A stretch of 64,000 nt of DNA from the NCBI RefSeq assembly GCF_029813775.1, contig NZ_JARVKW010000017.1:1-64000 (forward strand), written 5' to 3'. The position numbers and the translations under genes were made by a program. Numbering within the stretch: the stretch's first letter is position 1; each line of letters starts with the position of its first letter. The notes under the pieces are model-generated. The model made no database searches and was not told the DNA's origin. It was given only the letters and a program-made list of their open reading frames with translations. Shown here piece after piece: positions 40,027-46,986 of this stretch. The DNA comes from Streptomyces sp. DH24 (GTDB lineage: Bacteria > Actinomycetota > Actinomycetes > Streptomycetales > Streptomycetaceae).

Positions 40027-41049
40027 ATGAGCCCCGACCACCCGCCCGGACTCGATCTCGACCGGCTGCGCGCCCTGCTCGATCGCGAGCGGCCCGGTCT
40101 GGTGACGGGCCCCTTGTCCGGTCGGCTGATCGAGGGCGGGCGGTCCAACCTCACCTACGCGGTCTTCGACGGCACCGCCACGTGGGTCGTACGACGGCCT
40201 CCGCTCGGCCATGTCCTGGCCACCGCGCACGACATGAGGCGCGAGCACCGGGTGATCAGCGCGCTGCACCCGACGAACGTGCCGGTGCCGCGTCCGGTGC
40301 TGCTGTGCGAGGACGAGGAGGTGCTCGGGGCGCCCTTCTACGTCATGGAGTTCGTCGAGGGCACGCCGTACCGCACCACCGACCAGCTCGCCCCGCTCGG
40401 CCCGGACCGCACGCGGGGCGCGGTCCTGGGCCTGGTGGACACGCTGGTGGAGCTGCACGCCGTGGACCCCGCCGAGGTCGGGCTCGGGGACTTCGGCCGG
40501 CCGGAGGGTTTCCTGGACCGCCAGCTGCGGCGCTGGGGCAAGCAGCTGGACGCCTCCCGCAACCGCGACCTGCCCGGCATCGACGAGCTGCACGCGGCGC
40601 TCGGCCGGGAGTTGCCCGGCTCGCCCGCCGCGACCGTCGTGCACGGCGACTACCGGCTCGACAACGTGCTGATCGGCGACGACGACACGATCCGGGCGGT
40701 CCTCGACTGGGAGATGTCGACACTCGGCGACCCGCTGACCGACCTGGGTCTGCTGGTGATGTACAGCCGGCCGCTGGACCTGCCCCACTCCCCCGTCTCC
40801 ACCACGGCCCGGGCCGCGGGGCACCCCGGACCGGCGGAGCTGATCGAGCGGTACGCCGCGCGCTCGGGGCGCGACGTCTCCGCGGTCTCCTGGTACACGG
40901 CGTTCGCCTGGTTCAAGCTCGCCGTGATCCTGGAGGGCATCCACTACCGGTACACGCTCGGCCAGACCGTCGGCCGGGGCTTCGACCGCATCGGCGACCT
41001 GGTGCCGGTCTTCATCGAGCACGGACTGACCACTCTTCAGGAAGGCTGA
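40027..41049 (+). CDS. APH-like phosphotransferase, LvaA/ACAD10-11 kinase-domain type
   Basis: 340-aa small-molecule kinase with the aminoglycoside phosphotransferase fold. The nucleotide lobe has IEGGRSNLTYAVFDGTATWV and VVRRPPLG; catalytic HGDYRLDNVL at about residue 210 and metal-binding LDWEMSTLGDPLTDLG follow. The pairing with an acyl-CoA dehydrogenase five bases downstream makes it the separate-gene equivalent of the kinase domain in mammalian ACAD10/ACAD11 and of Pseudomonas LvaA, which phosphorylate 4-hydroxyacyl-CoAs. Antibiotic modification is therefore unlikely. Substrate assignment is inference from family and context. Confidence 0.88.
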   Translation: MSPDHPPGLDLDRLRALLDRERPGLVTGPLSGRLIEGGRSNLTYAVFDGTATWVVRRPPLGHVLATAHDMRREHRVISALHPTNVPVPRPVLLCEDEEVLGAPFYVMEFVEGTPYRTTDQLAPLGPDRTRGAVLGLVDTLVELHAVDPAEVGLGDFGRPEGFLDRQLRRWGKQLDASRNRDLPGIDELHAALGRELPGSPAATVVHGDYRLDNVLIGDDDTIRAVLDWEMSTLGDPLTDLGLLVMYSRPLDLPHSPVSTTARAAGHPGPAELIERYAARSGRDVSAVSWYTAFAWFKLAVILEGIHYRYTLGQTVGRGFDRIGDLVPVFIEHGLTTLQEG

Positions 41050-41054
41050 CAGGC

Positions 41055-42269
41055 ATGGACTTCGCGTTCGACGCGCGCACGGAGGAACTGCGCGCCAAGC
41101 TGCTCGCCTTCATGGACGAGCACGTCCACCCCGCCGAGCGCGCCGCCCACGAGCAGCGTGCCCGGCTCGCCTCGCCGTGGGACACGCCGCGGATCGTCGA
41201 GGACCTGAAGGCGGAGGCGAAGCGGCAGGGCCTGTGGAACCTCTTCCTGCCGGACGCCGAGTACGGCGCCGGGCTCACCAACCTCCAGTACGCGCCGCTC
41301 GCCGAGATCACCGGCCGCTCCCCGCAGCTGGCGCCCACCGCGACGAACTGCGCCGCGCCCGACACCGGGAACATGGAGGTGCTCACGCAGTTCGCCGACG
41401 AGACGCAGAAGAAGCAGTGGCTGGAGCCGCTGCTGGCCGGTGAGATCCGCTCGGCGTTCGCGATGACCGAGCCGGAGGTGGCCTCCTCGGACGCCACGAA
41501 CATCACCACGCACATCGAGCGGGACGGCGACGAGTACGTCATCACCGGCCGCAAGTGGTACATCTCCGGGGCGATGAACCCGGACTGCAAGATCTTCATC
41601 GTGATGGGCAAGACCGACCCGGACGGGCCGGACATCCGCCGTCAGCAGTCCATGGTGCTGGTCCCGCGCGACACCCCGGGCGTCACCGTCGAGCGCGCGA
41701 TGCAGGTCTTCGGCTACGAGGACCACTGGCACGGCGGCCACGCCGAGGTGGTCTTCGACCACGCGCGCGTGCCGGTCACCAACCTGATCGGCGAGGAGGG
41801 CGGCGGCTTCGCCATCGCGCAGGCCCGCCTGGGCCCCGGCCGCATCCACCACTGCATGCGGCTGATCGGCATGGCCGAGCGGGCGATCGAGCTGATGTGC
41901 CGCCGGGCGGTGTCCCGCGAGGCCTTCGGCAAGCCGCTGGCGAACCAGGGCGTGGTGCACAACTGGATCGCCGACGCGCGCGTGACGGTGGAGCAGCTCA
42001 GGCTGCTGGTGCTGAAGACGGCCTGGCTGATGGACACGGTCGGCAACCGGGGCGCCCACACCGAGATCCAGGCCATCAAGATCGCCACTCCGCGTGCCGT
42101 GGTCGACATCATCGACCGGGCGATCCAGCTGCACGGCGCGGGCGGAGTCAGCCAGGACTTCCCGCTGGCGGAGCTGTACGCCGGCGCCCGGACGCTGATG
42201 ATCGCGGACGGCCCGGACGAGGTGCACCAGCGCTCGCTGGCCCGGCGGGAGCTGAAGAAGTACGCGTGA
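41055..42269 (+). CDS. Acyl-CoA dehydrogenase, ACAD10/11 (LvaC) type
   Basis: 404-aa FAD-dependent acyl-CoA dehydrogenase-fold enzyme. Landmarks: FAMTEPEVASSDATNITTHI for the FAD/substrate loop, ITGRKWYISGAMNPDCKIFI, and AIQLHGAGGVSQDFPLAELY. The C-terminal segment reads IADGPDEVHQRSLARRELKK, as in ACAD10/11, rather than the YEGT of ordinary acyl-CoA dehydrogenases (compare the gene at 53803). In that subfamily the enzyme removes phosphate from a 4-phosphoacyl-CoA to reach a 3-hydroxyacyl-CoA. It forms an operon with the kinase and ends at a 12-bp hairpin. Confidence 0.9.
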   Translation: MDFAFDARTEELRAKLLAFMDEHVHPAERAAHEQRARLASPWDTPRIVEDLKAEAKRQGLWNLFLPDAEYGAGLTNLQYAPLAEITGRSPQLAPTATNCAAPDTGNMEVLTQFADETQKKQWLEPLLAGEIRSAFAMTEPEVASSDATNITTHIERDGDEYVITGRKWYISGAMNPDCKIFIVMGKTDPDGPDIRRQQSMVLVPRDTPGVTVERAMQVFGYEDHWHGGHAEVVFDHARVPVTNLIGEEGGGFAIAQARLGPGRIHHCMRLIGMAERAIELMCRRAVSREAFGKPLANQGVVHNWIADARVTVEQLRLLVLKTAWLMDTVGNRGAHTEIQAIKIATPRAVVDIIDRAIQLHGAGGVSQDFPLAELYAGARTLMIADGPDEVHQRSLARRELKKYA

Positions 42270-42278
42270 CACCCGCCC

Positions 42279-42313
42279 GAGGGGCGCGCCGCCGGTTCGG
42301 TGGCGCGCCCCTC
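42279..42313. terminator. Bidirectional terminator, ACAD/TetR
   Basis: GAGGGGCGCGCC and GGCGCGCCCCTC form a perfect 12-bp stem with an 11-base loop between the convergent acyl-CoA dehydrogenase and TetR genes. Confidence 0.75.
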
Positions 42314-42387
42314 ACGCACGTGTGCGGGCCGGTCCTACGGGGGTCGGCGCCGACCGCACGCGCGTGTGCGCGCGGTCCGGGGCGCGG

Positions 42388-42990
42388 TCAGGGGCGCAGC
42401 GCGCGCAGCAGCAGGTCGGCCAGGTGGTCGGCCACCTCGCGCGGGCCGAGCGGTCCGTCGGGGCGGTACCAGGTCGACAGGTGGTGGACCGAGCCGAAGT
42501 GGTAGTCGACCACCAGGTCGGCCGGGGTCGCCCGGGAGAAGACGCCGGCCTCCTGGCCCTCCTCGATCAGCGCGCGGAAGCGCTCGTGGTAGCGCCGGCG
42601 CTCGGCGCGCACCTGCTTGTTCTTCTCGGGGCTCAGCTGGTGCATCGAGCGGAAGAAGATGGACGCGTCGTCGAGGTTCTCGATCGTCGTGACGACGACG
42701 TCGGCGGCGGCGTCCCGGACGCGCTTCTCCACCGGTTCGCCGGAGTCCGCGACGGCGTCGAGCCGCTCCTGCTGGACGCGCAGCACGCGCGCGTACACCT
42801 CGTGCAGGAGGTCGTCCTTGGAGCCGAAGTAGTGGTAGAGCGCCCCCTTGGTGACGCCTGCCGCTTCGACGATCTCCTGCACCGAGGTGCGGTCGTATCC
42901 CTGCTCGGCGAAGAGCCGGGTGGCGGCGGCCAGGAGCCGCTGTGGCACCGGAGTGCCGTCCCCGTCCGTCGTCCTGGGCACTGCCGCCAC
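42388..42990 (-). CDS. TetR-family regulator of the kinase/ACAD module
   Basis: 200-aa regulator. The helix-turn-helix is ATRLFAEQGYDRTSVQEIVE then AAGVTKGALYHYFGSKDDLL, the classical TetR arrangement at about residues 20-65; the remainder is the helical ligand domain. It is the third gene of SDR-ligase-TetR, beginning 15 bases after the ligase stop. The ATACCGAC palindromes before that operon and before the kinase operon are its probable binding sites. Such regulators often answer to acyl-CoA. The ligand here is not known. Confidence 0.9.
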   Translation of the reverse strand: MAAVPRTTDGDGTPVPQRLLAAATRLFAEQGYDRTSVQEIVEAAGVTKGALYHYFGSKDDLLHEVYARVLRVQQERLDAVADSGEPVEKRVRDAAADVVVTTIENLDDASIFFRSMHQLSPEKNKQVRAERRRYHERFRALIEEGQEAGVFSRATPADLVVDYHFGSVHHLSTWYRPDGPLGPREVADHLADLLLRALRP

Positions 42991-43005
42991 CTGCCTTCCG
43001 TGTCG

Positions 43006-44682
43006 CTATTGGTTGCCGTGCGCGTGGGAACGCAGTTCCCGACGGAGGATCTTCCCACTCGCCGTCTTCGGCAAGTCGGTGAGGATCTCCACCTGGCGCG
43101 GGTACTTGTAGGCGGCCAGTCTCTCCCTGCAGTACGCCGCGAGTTCCCCCGGGTCCGCGTCGGCGCCCGGGCGGAGGCTGATGTACGCCTTGACGGTCTC
43201 ACCGCGGTACCCGTCGGGCACCCCGACGACGGCCGCCTCGCGCACCGCCGGGTGGGTGTACAGCACGTCCTCGACCTCGCGCGGCCAGACCTTGAAACCG
43301 GACGCGTTGATCATGTCCTTCTTGCGGTCGACAACGTACAGCCAACCGTGTTCGTCCATGAAGCCGATGTCGCCGGTGCGCAGTTCCCCGTCCGGGAAGG
43401 TCTCGGCGGTCGCGTCGGGGCGGCGCCAGTAGCCGGGGACGACCTGCGGTCCTCGGACGACGATCTCGCCCTGCTGCCCGAAGGGCACCTCCTCGCCCTG
43501 CTCGTCCAGGATGCGGACGACGGTGTCGGGGCCGGGCAGGCCGACGGCGAGGGTGCCGGACGCCGGGTCGACGGGCGCCTCCAGGTGGGGCGGCACGGCG
43601 GCGCAGGGGGCGGTGCACTCGGTGAGGCCGTAGCCGTTGCGGAGATAGGGCCCGAAGCTTGCGCGGAACTTCTCGACCAGGGCGGGCGGCACCGGGGCGC
43701 CGCCCGAGGAGATGGTGGTGAAGGACGCGAAGTGGTCCTTGCTCGCGGCCGGGTGCGCGGCCAGGGCCATGAACGCGGTCGACGGGCCGACCGTGTAGTG
43801 CGGCCGGTGCGCGGCGAACGCGTCGAGGACGACGCCCGCCTCGAAGCGGTACGCCAGGACGAGCGTGCCCGCCCCGGTCAGGCAGGCGCCGAACTGGCAC
43901 ACCACGCCGGTGATGTGGAACAGGGGCGCGAGCGCGAAGTACACGGGTGCCTCGGGCAGTTGGAGGCCGGTCGCCTGCCGCTCGGCGTTGTACATGATGT
44001 TGCGGTGGGTGTTGGTGGCGCCCTTGGGGGTGCCGCTGGTGCCCGAGGTGTAGCTGATCAGCGCGATGTCGGCCGGGTCCGGGTCGCGGCCCTCGGGCGG
44101 GCGGTGTCCGGCGCGGGCGACGGCGGTGAGGTCGTCGGCGTCGGCGGCCTGCGGGAGCCGCGCGAAGTTCAGCACCCGGGCGTCGTTGCGCGTCTGGAAG
44201 TCCAGCTCGCAGGCGGTGAGCGCGATCCGCACCGGCGAGCCGGCGGCCGTCTCGCGCAGATACGCCTCCCAGGCCCGGTCGGTGCAGATCAGCGCGGCGG
44301 CCTCGGCGTCCTTCAGGACGTGCGCGACCTCGCCCGACTTGTACATCGGGTTCACGGGCACCACGACCGCGCCCGCCTTCCACGCGCCGAGCACGGCGAG
44401 CACGAAGTGCGGCGAGTTCTGCAGCACCACCGCGACCCGGTCCCCGCGCCGCAGTCCGCGCGCGGCGAGGTGGCCGGCGACGGAGTCGCTGAGCGCGTCG
44501 ACCTCCCGGTAGCTCAGCCGGCCGTCGAAGTAGGCGAGGCAGGTGCGGTCGGCGGCCCCGGCGACCGACGCGCGCAGGGCGTGCACCAGGGAGTCGGCCG
44601 GGTCGACCGGGGCGCGCTGGACCTCGGTGAGCAGGGCCAGCCAGGGCTTGGCCGCGTAGCGGGAGGCGGACGGGGCGGTCAC
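43006..44682 (-). CDS. AMP-forming acyl-CoA synthetase (LvaE-like)
   Basis: 558-aa ATP-dependent acyl-CoA ligase of the ANL superfamily. The P-loop-like motif is ISYTSGTSGTPKGATNTHRN, A5 is NGYGLTECTAP, A7 is ELRTGDIGFMDEHGWLYVVD followed by RKKDMINASGFKVWPREVED, and the A10 catalytic lysine is in PKTASGKILRREL. The GTG at 44682 overlaps the SDR stop as GTGA, so the longer apparent fusion upstream is an artefact. In context it would activate the acid substrate that the SDR, kinase and ACAD then process. Chain length cannot be read. Confidence 0.92.
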   Translation of the reverse strand: MTAPSASRYAAKPWLALLTEVQRAPVDPADSLVHALRASVAGAADRTCLAYFDGRLSYREVDALSDSVAGHLAARGLRRGDRVAVVLQNSPHFVLAVLGAWKAGAVVVPVNPMYKSGEVAHVLKDAEAAALICTDRAWEAYLRETAAGSPVRIALTACELDFQTRNDARVLNFARLPQAADADDLTAVARAGHRPPEGRDPDPADIALISYTSGTSGTPKGATNTHRNIMYNAERQATGLQLPEAPVYFALAPLFHITGVVCQFGACLTGAGTLVLAYRFEAGVVLDAFAAHRPHYTVGPSTAFMALAAHPAASKDHFASFTTISSGGAPVPPALVEKFRASFGPYLRNGYGLTECTAPCAAVPPHLEAPVDPASGTLAVGLPGPDTVVRILDEQGEEVPFGQQGEIVVRGPQVVPGYWRRPDATAETFPDGELRTGDIGFMDEHGWLYVVDRKKDMINASGFKVWPREVEDVLYTHPAVREAAVVGVPDGYRGETVKAYISLRPGADADPGELAAYCRERLAAYKYPRQVEILTDLPKTASGKILRRELRSHAHGNQ

Positions 44683-45443
44683 CGGGTGGCCTCCCACTGC
44701 CGCTGGAGGCGGTTCATGCCGGCGATCCAGCGGTCCGGTTCGGCGGCGCGGGCCTGGTAGTACTCGGCGACCTCGGGGTGCGGCAGGATCAGGAAGCGGT
44801 CCTCCTCGATGCCCTTGAACAGGGCGTCCGCCACGTCCTGCGGCTCGATGGCGGTGGGCTTGAGGACGATGTCGCCCGCGCTGCCGCTGGCGGCGAGCAT
44901 GTCGGTGCGCACGCCCTGCGGACAGATGGCGTGCACCTTCAGACCGCGGTGCCGGTAGGTCAGCGACAGCCACTCGGCGAAGGCGTACGCGCCGTGCTTG
45001 GTGACGCTGTAGGGGGCGGCGCCGATCATCGTGAGCAGTCCGGCGGCGGAGACGGTGGAGACGAACCGGCCGCTGCCGCGCTCCAGCCAGTCGGGCAGCA
45101 GGGCGCGGGCGGCGCGGACGTGGGCCATGACGTTGACGTTCCAGGCGAGGTCCCAGACGCTCTCGTCGGCGGCCTCGGAGCCGCCCGAGCCGACCCCGGC
45201 GTTGGCGCAGTACACGTCGACGGTGCCGCCGAGGGCGTCGCGGGCGTCGGCGATCACGGCGGAGGCGTCGCCCGGGACGGCGATGCCGCCGATCTCGTCG
45301 GCGACGGTCCTGGCCCTGTCGGCGTCCAGGTCGTTGACGACGACGCGCGCGCCCTCGGCGGCGAACCGGCGGGCCAGCGCGGCACCGATGCCGCCTCCCG
45401 CACCGGTGACGACGACTCCCGCATCCTGCACGGCTTCCACCAT
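44679..45443 (-). CDS. Short-chain dehydrogenase/reductase (LvaD-like)
   Basis: 254-aa classical SDR. The cofactor motif is VVVTGAGGGIGAALARRFAA with NDLD afterwards (NAD preference possible), the active site Ser is in VSTVSAAG, and YSVTK provides Tyr and Lys. The NAG motif is in ANAGVGSGG. It opens the SDR-ligase-TetR operon, downstream of a TetR-type palindrome. By analogy with the lva pathway it would interconvert a 4-keto and a 4-hydroxyacyl-CoA. That role is inference. Confidence 0.88.
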   Translation of the reverse strand: MVEAVQDAGVVVTGAGGGIGAALARRFAAEGARVVVNDLDADRARTVADEIGGIAVPGDASAVIADARDALGGTVDVYCANAGVGSGGSEAADESVWDLAWNVNVMAHVRAARALLPDWLERGSGRFVSTVSAAGLLTMIGAAPYSVTKHGAYAFAEWLSLTYRHRGLKVHAICPQGVRTDMLAASGSAGDIVLKPTAIEPQDVADALFKGIEEDRFLILPHPEVAEYYQARAAEPDRWIAGMNRLQRQWEATR

Positions 45444-45514
45444 CGGTCTCCTTCGACGACCCGACACGACCAGACACGACCCGACACGGCGCGGCGACGG
45501 ACCGCCGCGCCGCC

Positions 45515-45532
45515 AGACTAACCAGTCGGTAT
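45515..45532. promoter_or_regulatory. TetR-type operator before the SDR-ligase-TetR operon
   Basis: The minus strand reads ATACCGACTGGTTAGTCT, sharing ATACCGAC-GGT with the site at 39970-39987. It lies 72 bases upstream of the SDR start. The rest of the 241-base gap to the NamZ gene shows nothing further. Confidence 0.6.
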
Positions 45533-45684
45533 GTGGCGGGGGAAGGGGCGTGCCGCCGGGGTACTCACGACGGGAGGGCCTCGCGAAGTGGTAAAGACCA
45601 ATTGGCTCCTTCCCGTTCCGCCGGAGCCTGCCGCACGCTAGCGTGCGTGGCCACGACACCGGCCGCGATCACGGAGGTCACCGC

Positions 45685-46932
45685 ATGAAGCTGTCGAGAC
45701 GGAGCCTGCTCGCCACCACGGCCGCGGTGGCGGCCTCGCCCGGGGCCCTCGCGTCCGCCGCGCACGCGGCTCCGGGCGGCGGACGCCCGCTGCGCACCGG
45801 TTTCGAGCGGCTCGTCGCCGACGGGTACGCCGTCCTGGACGGGCAGCGCGTCGGCGTGGTCACGAACCCGACGGGCATCACCCGGGACGTACGGCACATC
45901 GTCGACGTCATGCACGCCGACGACCGCGTGGACCTGATCGCGGTCTTCGGGCCCGAGCACGGCTTCCGCGGCACCGCGCAGGCCGGCGGCTCCGAGGGCC
46001 GCTACGACGACCCGGCGACCGGCCTGCCGGTCTACGACACGTACCTCAAGAGCGGCCGGCCGCTCGCCGACATCTTCACGGCGTCCGGCGTGGACACCGT
46101 CGTCTTCGACATCCAGGACGCGGGCGCCCGCTTCTACACCTACATCTGGACGCTGTTCGACTGCATGGAGTCGGCGGCCCTCGCGGGCAAGCGGTTCGTG
46201 GTGCTGGACCGGCCGAACCCGGTGACCGGGCGGTCCGCCGAAGGACCCGTGCTGCACAAGGAGTTCGCGACCTTCGTGGGTCGGCAACCGATCTCGCAGG
46301 CGCACGGGATGACGGTCGCGGAGCTGGCGCGGCTGTTCAACGGGGAGTTCCTGACGAAGCCGGTGCCGCTGGAGACGGTGACCATGACGGGCTGGAAGCG
46401 GTCGGAGTTCTACGACGCCTCCGGGCTGCCGTGGGTGCCGCCGAGCCCGAACATGCCGACGCCGGAGACGGCGCTCGTGTACCCGGGGACCTGCCTGTTC
46501 GAGGGCACCAACCTGTCCGAGGGACGCGGCACGACCCGGCCGTTCGAACTGCTCGGCGCGGAGGGGATCGACGGGCGCTGGGCCGCCGCCGCGAACGAAC
46601 TCGGCCTGCCGGGCGTGCGGTTCAGGGAGGCGTACTTCGCACCCACGTTCTCCAAGTGGCAGGGCAAGACCGTCGGGGGCGTGCAGATCCACGTGCACGA
46701 CCGGGTCGCGTTCGACCCGGTGCTGACCGGCATCGCGCTGCTGGTGACCGCGAAGCGGACATGGAGCGGCTTCGCCTGGCGGTCGGACAACTGGATCGAC
46801 AAGCTGACCGGCTCCACGCAGGTGCGCAGGGCGATCGACGCGGGCGCGGACCCGGACGAGGTGGTGGCCGGCTGGCAGGAGGAGCTGGCGGCGTTCCGCG
46901 CGACGCGCGCGGAGTACCTGCTGTACCGGTGA
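45685..46932 (+). CDS. DUF1343 exo-beta-N-acetylmuramidase, NamZ-type, Tat-exported
   Basis: 415-aa secreted protein. The N-terminus is a twin-arginine signal: KLSRRSLLATTAAVAASPGA with an AHA cleavage site near residue 28. The mature part is DUF1343: VVTNPTGITRDVRHIVDVMH, VFGPEHGFRGTAQAG, FDIQDAGARFYTYIWTL, VLDRPNPVTGRSAEGP and GTCLFEGTNLSEGRGTTRPF are the conserved blocks. NamZ enzymes remove terminal MurNAc from peptidoglycan fragments, so a role in wall recycling or scavenging is likely. The ATG at 45685 follows GGAGG. It converges with the penicillin-acylase-like gene. Confidence 0.88.
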   Translation: MKLSRRSLLATTAAVAASPGALASAAHAAPGGGRPLRTGFERLVADGYAVLDGQRVGVVTNPTGITRDVRHIVDVMHADDRVDLIAVFGPEHGFRGTAQAGGSEGRYDDPATGLPVYDTYLKSGRPLADIFTASGVDTVVFDIQDAGARFYTYIWTLFDCMESAALAGKRFVVLDRPNPVTGRSAEGPVLHKEFATFVGRQPISQAHGMTVAELARLFNGEFLTKPVPLETVTMTGWKRSEFYDASGLPWVPPSPNMPTPETALVYPGTCLFEGTNLSEGRGTTRPFELLGAEGIDGRWAAAANELGLPGVRFREAYFAPTFSKWQGKTVGGVQIHVHDRVAFDPVLTGIALLVTAKRTWSGFAWRSDNWIDKLTGSTQVRRAIDAGADPDEVVAGWQEELAAFRATRAEYLLYR

Positions 46933-46986
46933 CGGCGGTGCGGGGCCGACGCGCGACACGCGCGGACCGTCGGCCCCGCCGCCGTC
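46931..46986. terminator. Bidirectional terminator, NamZ/acylase
   Basis: GCGGGGCCGACG pairs with CGTCGGCCCCGC around a 16-base loop, extended by GACGGCGG/CCGCCGTC. It fills the whole gap between the two convergent genes. Confidence 0.8.

Noticed and set aside
40027..41049. Aminoglycoside resistance kinase
   Set aside because: The fold is shared, but the operon with an ACAD10/11-type dehydrogenase points to acyl-CoA metabolism.
43006..45477. Apparent 823-aa fusion ending in the acyl-CoA ligase
   Set aside because: The first part is an out-of-frame reading of the SDR gene; the GTGA overlap at 44679-44682 marks the true ligase start.
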